Origin: Nomia melanderi
Taxonomy: Eukaryota > Arthropoda > Insecta > Hymenoptera > Halictidae
Direction: 5' to 3'
NCBI RefSeq assembly: GCF_051020985.1
Contig: NW_027475313.1
Coordinates: 1-64,000 of the forward strand
DNA length: 64,000 nucleotides
In this document: in pieces, positions 37,800-50,017 of the stretch
Numbering within the stretch: position 1 is the first letter of the stretch
Layout of the letters: every line of letters starts with the position of its first letter
Position numbers and translations under genes: made by a program
The notes under the pieces: generated by a model
The model's input: the letters and a program-made list of their open reading frames with translations, nothing else
Told to the model about the DNA's origin: nothing
The model's database searches: none

Positions 37800-40104
37800 T
37801 ATTATATAGTTTTATTTAGTTTTATACAGTTTTATATAGTTTTATATTGTTTCATTTAGTTTTATATAGTTTTATATAGTTTTATATAGTATTATATAGT
37901 TTCATTTGGTTTTATATAGTTTTATATTGTTTTATTAGTTTTATATAGTTTCATATAGTTTTATATAGTATTATATAGTTTTATATAGTTTCATTTAGTT
38001 TTATATAGTTTTATATTGTTTTATTAGTTTTATATAGTTTCATATAGTTTTATATAGTTTTATATACTTTTATATAGTTTTAATACAGTTATAAATAGTT
38101 TAACATAGTTCTATATAGTTTTATATAGTTTTATTAGTTTCATTAGTTTTATATAGTTTTATCAAGTTTCATATAGTTTTATATAGTTTTATATAGTTAT
38201 ATATAGTTTTTTATAGTTTTATATAATTTTATATAGTTTTATATAGTTTTATATAGTTTTATATAGTTTTATATAGTTTTATATAGTTTTATATAGTTTT
38301 ATATAGTTTTATATAGTTCTATAGAGTTTTATATAGGTTTATGTAGTTTTATAGAGTTTTAAATAGTTTTATATTGTTCTATAGAGTTTTGTATAGGTTT
38401 ATATAGTTTTGTTAGTTTTATATAGTTTTATATAGTTTTATATAGTTCTATAGAGTTTTATATAGGTTTATATAGTTTTATATAGTTTTATATAGTTTTA
38501 TATGGTTTCATATAGTTCTATATAGTCCTATAGAGTTTTAAATAGGTTTAGATAGTTTTATAGAGTTTTAAATTGGTTTATATAGTTCGATAGAGTTTTG
38601 TATAGGTTTATATAGTCTTGTTAGTTTTATATAGTTTTGTTAGTTTAATAAAGTTTTATATAGTTTTATATAGTTTTTATATAGTTTTGATAGTTTTATA
38701 TAGTTTTATATAGTTTTATATAGTTTTATATAGTTTTATATAGTTCTATAGAGTTTTATATAGGTTTATATAGTTTTATATAGTATTATATAGCTTCATT
38801 TAGTTTTATATAGTTTTATATTGTTTTATTAGTTTTATATAGTTTCATATAGGTTTATATAGTTTTATATAGTTTCATATAGTTTCATATAGTTTTATAT
38901 AGTTTTATATAGTTTTATATAGTTTAATATAGTTTTATATAGTTTCATATAGTTTGATATAGTTTTATATAGTTTTATATAGTTTTATATAGTTTTATAT
39001 AGTTTTATAAAGTTTAATATAGTTTTATACAGTTTAATATATTCTCATATAGTTTCATGTAGTTTTATTAGTTTTATATAGTTTTATATTGTTTTATTAG
39101 TTCTATATAGTTTTATATAGGTTCATATAGTTTTATATAGTATTATGTAGTGTTATATAGTTTAATATAGTTTTATATAGTTTTATATAGTTTTATATAG
39201 TTTCATATAGTTTTATATAGTATTATATAGTTTCATTCAGTTTTATATAGATTAATATTGTTTTATTAGTTTTATATAGTTTCATATAGTTTCATATAGT
39301 TTCATATAGTTTTATATAGTATTATATAGTTTCATACAGTTTTATTAGTATTATATAGTTTTATATAGTTCTATATAGTTTCAAATAGTTTTATTAGTTT
39401 TATATAGTTTTATATAGTTTTATATAGTTTTATATAGTTTTATATAGTTATATATAGTTTTTTATAGTTTTATATAATTTTATATAGTTTCATATAGTTT
39501 TATATAGTTTTATATAGTTTTATATAGTTTTATATAGTTTTATATAGTTTTATATAGTTTAATATAGTTTTATATAGTTTTATTTAGTTTTATATAGTTT
39601 CATATAGTTTTATATAGTATTATATAGTTTCAATTAGTTTTATATAGTTTTATATAGTTTTATATTGTTTTATTAGTTTTATATAGTTTCATATAGTTTT
39701 ATATAGTTTTATAAAGTTTTATATAGTTTTATACAGTTTAATATATTCTCATATAGTTTCATATAGTTTTATTAGTTTTATATAGTTTTATATAGTTTTA
39801 TTAGTTCTATATAGTTTTATATAGTTTCACATAGTTTTATATAGTATTATGTAGTTTTATATAGTTTAATATAGTTTTATATAGTTTTATATAGTTTTAT
39901 ATAGTTTCATATAGTTTTATATAGTATTACATAGTTTCATTCAGTTTTATATAGATTAATATTTCTTTATTAGTTTTATATAGTTTCATATAGTTTCATA
40001 TAGTTTCATATAGTTTCATATAGTATTATATAGTTTCATACAGTTTTATTAGTATTATATAGTTTTATATAATTCTATATAGTTTCAAATAGTTTTATTA
40101 GTTT
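37800..40104 (+). repeat. Higher-order block Y, copy 2 (about 2,305 bp)
   Basis: Directly adjacent second copy. The offset is 2,043-2,064 bp in the first half (ATTGTTTCATTTAG 37,846; GTCC 38,525; GTTCG 38,585) and 2,273-2,303 in the second (GGTTCATATAG about 39,120; TATTCTC 39,744; ATTACATAG 39,926). About 210-230 bp, mostly TTTCATATAG and consensus units, was added near 38,780-39,020. Confidence 0.89.
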
Positions 40105-40905
40105 TATATAGTTTTATATAGTTTTATATAGTTTTATAAAGTTTTATATAGTTATATATAGTTTTTTATAGTTTTATATAATTTTATATAGTTTCATATA
40201 GTTTTATATAGTTTTATATAGTTTTATATAGTTTAATATAGTTTTATATAGTTTTATTTAGTTTTATATAGTTTCATATAGTTTTATATAGTATTATATA
40301 GTTTCAATTAGTTTTATATAGTTTTATATAGTTTTATATTGTTTTATTAGTTTTATATAGTTTCATATAGTTTTGTATAGTTTTATAAAGTTTTATATAG
40401 TTTTATATAGTTCCATATAGTTTTATATAGTATTATATAGTTTTATATAGTTTTATATAGTTTTATATAGTTTCATATAGTTTTATTAGTTTTATATAGT
40501 TTTATATTGTTTCATTTAGTTTTATATAGTTTTATATAGTTTTATATAGTATTATATAGTTTCATTTGGTTTTATATAGTTTTATATTGTTTTATTAGTT
40601 TTATATAGTTTCATATAGTTTTATATAGTATTATATAGTTTTATATAGTTTCATTTAGTTTTATATAGTTTTATATTGTTTTATTAGTTTTATATAGTTT
40701 CATATAGTTTTATATAGTTTTATATACTTTTATATAGTTTTAATACAGTTATAAATAGTTTAACATAGTTCTATATAGTTTTATATAGTTTTATTAGTTT
40801 CATTAGTTTTATATAGTATTATATAGTTTTATATAGTTTTATATAGTTTTATATAGTTTTATATAGTATTATATAGTTTTATTTAGTTTTATACAGTTTT
40901 ATATA
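40105..40905 (+). repeat. Partial third Y copy and spacer
   Basis: 40,105-40,490 resembles the middle of Y, including TTTTGTATAGTTTTATAAAG then TTCCATATAG (40,411), a marker that returns near 47,308, 47,763, 48,021 and 52,378. 40,491-40,820 matches 37,831-38,160 with a 2,660-bp offset (TAACATAG 40,761). Confidence 0.85.
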
Positions 40906-43095
40906 GTTTTATATAGTTTTATATAGTTTCATATAGTTTTATATAGATTCATTTAGTTTTATATAGTTTTATATAGTTTTATATTGTTTTATTAGTTTTA
41001 CATAGTTTCATATTGTTTTCTATAGTTTTATAAAGTTTTATATAGTTTTATATAGTTTTATATAGTTATATATAGTTTTTTATAGTTTTATATAATTTTA
41101 TATAGTTTTATATAGTTTTATATAGTTTCATATAGTCCTATAGAGTTTTATATAGGTTTAGATAGTTATATAGAGTTTTAAATTGGTTTATATAGTTCGA
41201 TAGAGTTTTGTATAGGTTTATATAGTTTTGTTAGTTTTATATAGTTTTGTTAGTTTAATAAAGTTTTATATCGTTTTATATAGTTTTATATAGTTTTGAT
41301 AGTTTTATATAGTTTTATATAGTTTTATATAGTTTTATATAGTTTTATATAGTTTTATAGAGTTTTATATAGGTTTATGTAGTTTTATAGAGTTTTAAAT
41401 AGTTTTATATTGTTCTATAGAGTTTTGTATAGGTTTATATAGTTTTGTTAGTTTTATATAGTTTTATATAGTTTTATATAGTTCTATAGAGTTTTATATA
41501 GGTTTACATAGTTTTATATAGTTTTATATAGTTTTATATAGTTTTATATTGTTTCATATAGTTTTATATAGTCCTATAGAGTTTTAAATAGGTTTAGATA
41601 GTTTTATAGAGTTTTAAATTGGTTTATATAGTTCGATAGAGTTTTGTATAGGTTTATATAGTCTTGTTAGTTTTATATAGTTTTGTTAGTTTAATAAAGT
41701 TTTATATAGTTTTATATAGTTTTATATAGTTTTGATAGTTTTATATAGTTTTATATAGTTTTATATAGTTTTATATAGTTTTATATAGTTCTATAGAGTT
41801 TTATATAGGTTTATATAGTTTTATATAGTATTATATAGCTTCATTTAGTTTTATATAGTTTTATATTGTTTTATTAGTTTTATATAGTTTCATATAGTTT
41901 TATATAGTATTATATAGTTTCATTCAGTTTTATATAGATTAATATTGTTTTATTAGTTTTATATAGTTTCATCTAGTTTCATATAGTTTCATATAGTTTT
42001 ATATAGTATTATATAGTTTCATACAGTTTTATTAGTATTATATAGTTTTATATAGTTCTATATAGTTTCAAATAGTTTTATTAGTTTTATATAGTTTTAT
42101 ATAGTTTTATATAGTTTTATATAGTTTTATATAGTTATATATAGTTTTTTATAGTTTTATATAATTTTATATAGTTTCATATAGTTTTATATAGTTTTAT
42201 ATAGTTTTATATAGTTTTATATAGTTTAATATAGTTTTATATAGTTTTATTTAGTTTTATATAGTTTCATATAGTTTTATATAGTATTATATAGTTTCAA
42301 TTAGTTTTATATAGTTTTATATAGTTTTATATTGTTTTATTAGTTTTATATAGTTTCATATAGTTTTGTATAGTTTTATAAAGTTTTATATAGTTTTATA
42401 CAGTTTAATATATTCTCATATAGTTTCATATAGTTTTATTAGTTTTATATAGTTTTATATAGTTTTATTAGTTCTATATAGTTTTATATAGTTTCACATA
42501 GTTTTATATAGTATTATGTAGTTTTATATAGTTTAATATAGTTTTATATAGTTTTATATAGTTTTATATAGTTTCATATAGTTTTATATAGTATTATATA
42601 GTTTCATTCAGTTTTATATAGATTAATATTGTTTTATTAGTTTTATATAGTTTCATATAGTTTCATATAGTTTCATATAGTTTTATATAGTTTTATATAG
42701 TTTTATATAGTTTTATTAGTTTTATATAGTTTTATATAGTTTTATATAGTTTCATATAGTTTTATATAGTTTTATATAGTTATATATAGTTATATATAGT
42801 TTTATATAGTTTTATATAAGTTTATATAGTTTTATATTGTTTTATATAGTTTTATATAGTTTTATATAGTTTCATACAGTTTTATTAGTATTTATAGTTT
42901 TATATAGTTCTATATAGTTTCAAATAGTTTTATTAGTTTTATATAGTTTTATATAGTTTTATATAGTTTTATATAGTTTTATATAGTTATATATAGTTTT
43001 TTATAGTTTTATATAATTTTATATAGTTTCATATAGTTTTATATAGTTTTATATAGTTTTATATAGTTTAATATAGTTTTATATAGTTTTATTTA
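40906..43095 (+). repeat. Higher-order unit A of a three-copy array (2,190 bp)
   Basis: Starts just before TTTCATATAGTTTTATATAG / GATTCATTTAG and contains TATTGTTTTCTATAG (41,011), a 436-bp tandem pair (GTCCTATAGAG at 41,135 and 41,571), CTTCATTTAG (41,839), TTTCAATTAG (about 42,295), TATTCTC (42,411) and AGTATTTATAG (about 42,887). Unit B repeats it at offset 2,190. A reads TATATTGTTTCAT near 41,546, where B and C read TATATGGTTTCAT. Confidence 0.93.
41135..41840 (+). repeat. 436-bp GTCC/GTTCG tandem pair in unit A
   Basis: GTCCTATAGAG lies at 41,135 and 41,571 and GTTCGATAG at 41,195 and 41,631, giving a 436-bp spacing; the second copy is cut short near 41,840. The same pair is in units B (43,325/43,761), C (about 45,198/45,634) and D (50,297/50,733). 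The first member reads TATATAGGTTTAGATAG and the second AAATAGGTTTAGATAG in every unit, so the pair is older than the large array. Confidence 0.92.
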
Positions 43096-44968
43096 GTTTT
43101 ATATAGTTTTATATAGTTTCATATAGTTTTATATAGATTCATTTAGTTTTATATAGTTTTATATAGTTTTATATTGTTTTATTAGTTTTACATAGTTTCA
43201 TATTGTTTTCTATAGTTTTATAAAGTTTTATATAGTTTTATATAGTTTTATATAGTTATATATAGTTTTTTATAGTTTTATATAATTTTATATAGTTTTA
43301 TATAGTTTTATATAGTTTCATATAGTCCTATAGAGTTTTATATAGGTTTAGATAGTTATATAGAGTTTTAAATTGGTTTATATAGTTCGATAGAGTTTTG
43401 TATAGGTTTATATAGTTTTGTTAGTTTTATATAGTTTTGTTAGTTTAATAAAGTTTTATATCGTTTTATATAGTTTTATATAGTTTTGATAGTTTTATAT
43501 AGTTTTATATAGTTTTATATAGTTTTATATAGTTTTATATAGTTTTATAGAGTTTTATATAGGTTTATGTAGTTTTATAGAGTTTTAAATAGTTTTATAT
43601 TGTTCTATAGAGTTTTGTATAGGTTTATATAGTTTTGTTAGTTTTATATAGTTTTATATAGTTTTATATAGTTCTATAGAGTTTTATATAGGTTTACATA
43701 GTTTTATATAGTTTTATATAGTTTTATATAGTTTTATATGGTTTCATATAGTTTTATATAGTCCTATAGAGTTTTAAATAGGTTTAGATAGTTTTATAGA
43801 GTTTTAAATTGGTTTATATAGTTCGATAGAGTTTTGTATAGGTTTATATAGTCTTGTTAGTTTTATATAGTTTTGTTAGTTTAATAAAGTTTTATATAGT
43901 TTTATATAGTTTTATATAGTTTTGATAGTTTTATATAGTTTTATATAGTTTTATATAGTTTTATATAGTTTTATATAGTTCTATAGAGTTTTATATAGGT
44001 TTATATAGTTTTATATAGTATTATATAGCTTCATTTAGTTTTATATAGTTTTATATTGTTTTATTAGTTTTATATAGTTTCATATAGTTTTATATAGTAT
44101 TATATAGTTTCATTCAGTTTTATATAGATTAATATTGTTTTATTAGTTTTATATAGTTTCATCTAGTTTCATATAGTTTCATATAGTTTTATATAGTATT
44201 ATATAGTTTCATACAGTTTTATTAGTATTATATAGTTTTATATAGTTCTATATAGTTTCAAATAGTTTTATTAGTTTTATATAGTTTTATATAGTTTTAT
44301 ATAGTTTTATATAGTTTTATATAGTTATATATAGTTTTTTATAGTTTTATATAATTTTATATAGTTTCATATAGTTTTATATAGTTTTATATAGTTTTAT
44401 ATAGTTTTATATAGTTTAATATAGTTTTATATAGTTTTATATAGTTTCATATAGTTTTATATAGTATTATATAGTTTCATTCAGTTTTATATAGATTAAT
44501 ATTGTTTTATTAGTTTTATATAGTTTCATATAGTTTCATATAGTTTCATATAGTTTTATATAGTTTTATATAGTTTTATATAGTTTTATTAGTTTTATAT
44601 AGTTTTATATAGTTTTATATAGTTTCATATAGTTTTATATAGTTTTATATAGTTATATATAGTTATATATAGTTTTATATAGTTTTATATAAGTTTATAT
44701 AGTTTTATATTGTTTTATATAGTTTTATATAGTTTTATATAGTTTCATACAGTTTTATTAGTATTTATAGTTTTATATAGTTCTATATAGTTTCAAATAG
44801 TTTTATTAGTTTTATATAGTTTTATATAGTTTTATATAGTTTTATATAGTTTTATATAGTTATATATAGTTTTTTATAGTTTTATATAATTTTATATAGT
44901 TTCATATAGTTTTATATAGTTTTATATAGTTTTATATAGTTTAATATAGTTTTATATAGTTTTATTTA
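43096..44968 (+). repeat. Higher-order unit B (1,873 bp, 317-bp deletion)
   Basis: Second copy of unit A. The match is at offset 2,190 to about 44,430 and at offset 1,873 after it. The missing 317 bp correspond to about 42,245-42,570 of unit A. In A, GTTTAATATA followed by consensus units occurs at both 42,224 and 42,531, so the deletion fits unequal recombination between these similar stretches. Confidence 0.92.
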
Positions 44969-47168
44969 GTTTTATATAGTTTTATATAGTTTCATATAGT
45001 TTTATATAGATTCATTTAGTTTTATATAGTTTTATATAGTTTTATATTGTTTTATTAGTTTTACATAGTTTCATATTGTTTTCTATAGTTTTATAAAGTT
45101 TTATATAGTTTTATATAGTTTTATATAGTTATATATAGTTTTTTATAGTTTTATATAATTTTATATAGTTTTATATAGTTTTATATAGTTTCATATAGTC
45201 CTATAGAGTTTTATATAGGTTTAGATAGTTATATAGAGTTTTAAATTGGTTTATATAGTTCGATAGAGTTTTGTATAGGTTTATATAGTTTTGTTAGTTT
45301 TATATAGTTTTGTTAGTTTAATAAAGTTTTATATCGTTTTATATAGTTTTATATAGTTTTGATAGTTTTATATAGTTTTATATAGTTTTATATAGTTTTA
45401 TATAGTTTTATATAGTTTTATAGAGTTTTATATAGGTTTATGTAGTTTTATAGAGTTTTAAATAGTTTTATATTGTTCTATAGAGTTTTGTATAGGTTTA
45501 TATAGTTTTGTTAGTTTTATATAGTTTTATATAGTTTTATATAGTTCTATAGAGTTTTATATAGGTTTACATAGTTTTATATAGTTTTATATAGTTTTAT
45601 ATAGTTTTATATGGTTTCATATAGTTTTATATAGTCCTATAGAGTTTTAAATAGGTTTAGATAGTTTTATAGAGTTTTAAATTGGTTTATATAGTTCGAT
45701 AGAGTTTTGTATAGGTTTATATAGTCTTGTTAGTTTTATATAGTTTTGTTAGTTTAATAAAGTTTTATATAGTTTTATATAGTTTTATATAGTTTTGATA
45801 GTTTTATATAGTTTTATATAGTTTTATATAGTTTTATATAGTTTTATATAGTTCTATAGAGTTTTATATAGGTTTATATAGTTTTATATAGTATTATATA
45901 GCTTCATTTAGTTTTATATAGTTTTATATTGTTTTATTAGTTTTATATAGTTTCATATAGTTTTATATAGTATTATATAGTTTCATTCAGTTTTATATAG
46001 ATTAATATTGTTTTATTAGTTTTATATAGTTTCATCTAGTTTCATATAGTTTCATATAGTTTTATATAGTATTATATAGTTTCATACAGTTTTATTAGTA
46101 TTATATAGTTTTATATAGTTCTATATAGTTTCAAATAGTTTTATTAGTTTTATATAGTTTTATATAGTTTTATATAGTTTTATATAGTTTTATATAGTTA
46201 TATATAGTTTTTTATAGTTTTATATAATTTTATATAGTTTCATATAGTTTTATATAGTTTTATATAGTTTTATATAGTTTTATATAGTTTAATATAGTTT
46301 TATATAGTTTTATTTAGTTTTATATAGTTTCATATAGTTTTATATAGTATTATATAGTTTCAATTAGTTTTATATAGTTTTATATAGTTTTATATTGTTT
46401 TATTAGTTTTATATAGTTTCATATAGTTTTGTATAGTTTTATAAAGTTTTATATAGTTTTATACAGTTTAATATATTCTCATATAGTTTCATATAGTTTT
46501 ATTAGTTTTATATAGTTTTATATAGTTTTATTAGTTCTATATAGTTTTATATAGTTTCACATAGTTTTATATAGTATTATGTAGTTTTATATAGTTTAAT
46601 ATAGTTTTATATAGTTTTATATAGTTTTATATAGTTTCATATAGTTTTATATAGTATTATATAGTTTCATTCAGTTTTATATAGATTAATATTGTTTTAT
46701 TAGTTTTATATAGTTTCATATAGTTTCATATAGTTTCATATAGTTTTATATAGTTTTATATAGTTTTATATAGTTTTATTAGTTTTATATAGTTTTATAT
46801 AGTTTTATATAGTTTCATATAGTTTTATATAGTTTTATATAGTTATATATAGTTATATATAGTTTTATATAGTTTTATATAAGTTTATATAGTTTTATAT
46901 TGTTTTATATAGTTTTATATAGTTTTATATAGTTTCATACAGTTTTATTAGTATTTATAGTTTTATATAGTTCTATATAGTTTCAAATAGTTTTATTAGT
47001 TTTATATAGTTTTATATAGTTTTATATAGTTTTATATAGTTTTATATAGTTATATATAGTTTTTTATAGTTTTATATAATTTTATATAGTTTCATATAGT
47101 TTTATATAGTTTTATATAGTTTTATATAGTTTAATATAGTTTTATATAGTTTTATTTAGTTTTATATA
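44969..47168 (+). repeat. Higher-order unit C (about 2,200 bp, full length)
   Basis: Third copy: TATTGTTTTC 45,074, GTTCGATAG 45,258 and 45,694, then the TTTCAATTAG / TATTCTC section that B lacks (about 46,350-46,480) and AGTATTTATAG (about 46,950). It ends where the sequence goes on TTTATTTAG-TTTTATATAG-TTTCATATAG instead of the GATTCATTTAG that would start a fourth unit. Confidence 0.92.
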
Positions 47169-48764
47169 GTTTCATATAGTTTTATATAGTATTATATAGT
47201 TTCAATTAGTTTTATATAGTTTTATATAGTTTTATATTGTTTTATTAGTTTTATATAGTTTCATATAGTTTTGTATAGTTTTATAAAGTTTTATATAGTT
47301 TTATATAGTTCCATATAGTTTTATATAGTATTATATAGTTTTATATAGTTTTATATAGTTTTATATAGTTTCATATAGTTTTATATAGTTTCATATAGTT
47401 TTATATAGTTTTATATAGTTTTATCAGTTTTATATAGTTTTATATAGTTTTATATAGTTTTATATTGTTTTATTAGTTTTATATAGTTTCATATAGTTTT
47501 ATATAGTTTTATATAGTTTTATATAGTTTTATATAGTTTCATATAGTTTTATTAGTTTTATATAGTTTTATATAGTTTTATATAGTTTTATTAGTTGTAT
47601 ATAGTTTTATATGGTTTCATATAGTTTTATGTAGTATTATGTAGTTTTATATAGTTTAATATAGTTTTATATAGTTTTATATAGTTTTATATTGTTTTAT
47701 TAGTTTTATATAGTTTCATATAGTTTTGTATAGTTTTATAAAGTTTTATATAGTTTTATATAGTTCCATATAGTTTTATATAGTATTATATAGTTTTATA
47801 TAGTTTTATATAGTTTTATATAGTTTCATATAGTTTTATATAGTTTCATATAGTTTTATATAGTTTTATATAGTTTTATATAGTTTCATATAGTTTTATA
47901 TAGTTTTATATAGTTTTATTAGTTTTATATAGTTTTATATAGTTTTATATTGTTTTATTAGTTTTATATAGTTTCATATAGTTTTGTATAGTTTTATAAA
48001 GTTTTATATAGTTTTATATAGTTCCATATAGTTTTATATAGTATTATATAGTTTTATATAGTTTTATATAGTTTTATATAGTTTTATATAGTTTCATATA
48101 GTTTTATATAGTTTCATATAGTTTTATATAGTTTTATTAGTTTTATATAGTTTTATATAGTTTTATATAGTTTTATATTGTTTTATTAGTTTTATATAGT
48201 TTCATATAGTTTTATATAGTTTTATATAGTTTTATATAGTTTCATATAGTTTTATTAGTTTTATATAGTTTTATATAGTTTTATATAGTTTTATTAGTTG
48301 TATATAGTTTTATATGGTTTCATATAGTTTTATGTAGTATTATGTAGTTTTATATAGTTTAATATAGTTTTATATAGTTTTATATAGTTTTATATCGTTT
48401 TATTAGTTTTATAAAGTTTCATATAGTTTTATATAGTTTTATATAGTTTTATATAGTTTTATATAGTTTCATATAGTTTTATATAGTTTAATATAGTTTT
48501 ATATAGTTTTATATAGTTTTATATCGTTTTATTAGTTTTATAAAGTTTCATATAGTTTTATATAGTTTTATATAGTTTTAAATAGTTTTATATAGTTTTA
48601 TATAGTTTTAAATAGTCTAATATAGTTTTATATAGTTTTATATAGTTTTATATAGTTTTATATAGTTTCATATAGTTTTATATAGTATTATATAGGTTTA
48701 TACAGTTTTATATAGTTTTATATAGTTTTGTATAGTTTTATATAGTTTTATTAGTTTTATATAG
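47169..48764 (+). repeat. Locally duplicated TTTCATATAG-rich stretch
   Basis: The segment TTTTGTATAG-TTTTATAAAG followed by GTTCCATATAG occurs three times (GTTCC at 47,308, 47,763 and 48,021; spacings 455 and 258 bp). A second pair about 703 bp apart carries TTAGTTGTATATAG and TATGTAGTATTATGTAG (47,591 and 48,294). TATATCGTTTTATTAG with TTATAAAGTTTCATATAG occurs twice near 48,390 and 48,520. Confidence 0.85.
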
Positions 48765-49540
48765 ATTCATATTGTTTCATATAGTATTATATAGTTTCAC
48801 TTAGTTCTATATAGTTTTATATAGTTTTATATAGTTCTTTATAATTTTGTATAGTTTTATATAGTTTTATATACTTTTATATAGTTTTATTAGTTTTATA
48901 TTGTTTTATTAGTTTTATATAGTTTCATATAGTTTTATACTGTTTTATATAGTTTTATATAGTTTCATATAGTTTTATATAGTTTCATATAGTTTAATAT
49001 AGTTTCATTTAGTTTTATATAGTTTTATATAGTTTTATATAGTTTTATATAGTTTTATATAGTTTCATATAGTTTTATATAGTTTTATATAGTTTTAAAT
49101 AGTTTTAATACAGTTTTAAATAGTTTAATATAGTTCTATATAGTTTTATATAGTTTTATTAGTTTTAGTAGTTTTATATAGTTTTATACAGTTACATATA
49201 GTTTTATATAGTTTTATATAGTTTCATATAGTTTCATGTAGTTTTATATAGTTTTATATAGTTTCATATAGTTTTATATAGTTTTATATAGTTTTATATA
49301 GTATTATATAGTGTTATATAGTTTTATATAGTTTTATAATGTTTTATATAGTTTCATATAGTTTGATATAGTATTATATAGTTTTATATAGCTTAATATA
49401 GTTTTATATAGTTTTATATAGTTTTATATAGTTTCATATAGTTTTATATAGTTTCATATAGTTTTATATAGTTTTATATAGTTTTATATAGTTTCATATA
49501 GTTTTATATAGTATTATATAGTTTTATTTAGTTTTATACA
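48765..49540 (+). repeat. Block X, copy 2
   Basis: Copy of 35,020-35,790 at offset 13,744-13,755, with TTCACTTAG (48,796), TTATACTG and TTTATAATG. It precedes unit D in the way copy 1 precedes block Y, so X plus the following GTCC/GTTCG region may have moved together. Confidence 0.86.
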
Positions 49541-50017
49541 GTTTTATATAGTTTTATATTGTTTCATTTAGTTTTATATAGTTTTATATAGTTTTATATG
49601 GTTTTATATAGTTTTATATAGTTTCATATAGTTTTATATAGTATTATATAGTTTTATTTAGTTTTATACAGTTTTACATAGTTTTATATTGTTTCATTTA
49701 GTTTTATATAGTTTAATATAGTTTTATATAGTTTTATATAGTTTCATTTAGTTTTATATAGTTTTATATTGTTTTATTAGTTTTATATAGTTTCATATAA
49801 TTTTATATAGTTTTATATACTTTTATATAGTTTTAATACAGTTATAAATAGTTTAACATAGTTCTATATAGTTTTATATAGTTTTATTAGTTTCATTAGT
49901 TTTATATAGTATTATATAGTTTTATATAGTTTTATATAGTTTTATATAGTTTTATATAGTTTTATATAGTTTTATATAGTTTCATATAATTTTATATAGT
50001 TTTATATAGTTTTATAT
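49541..50017 (+). repeat. Spacer with AACATAG phrase
   Basis: ATTGTTTCATTTAG (about 49,559) twice, then CAGTTATAAATAG / TAACATAG (49,854) and TTTCATTAG. Parallels 35,800-36,110 and 40,500-40,810. Confidence 0.84.
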
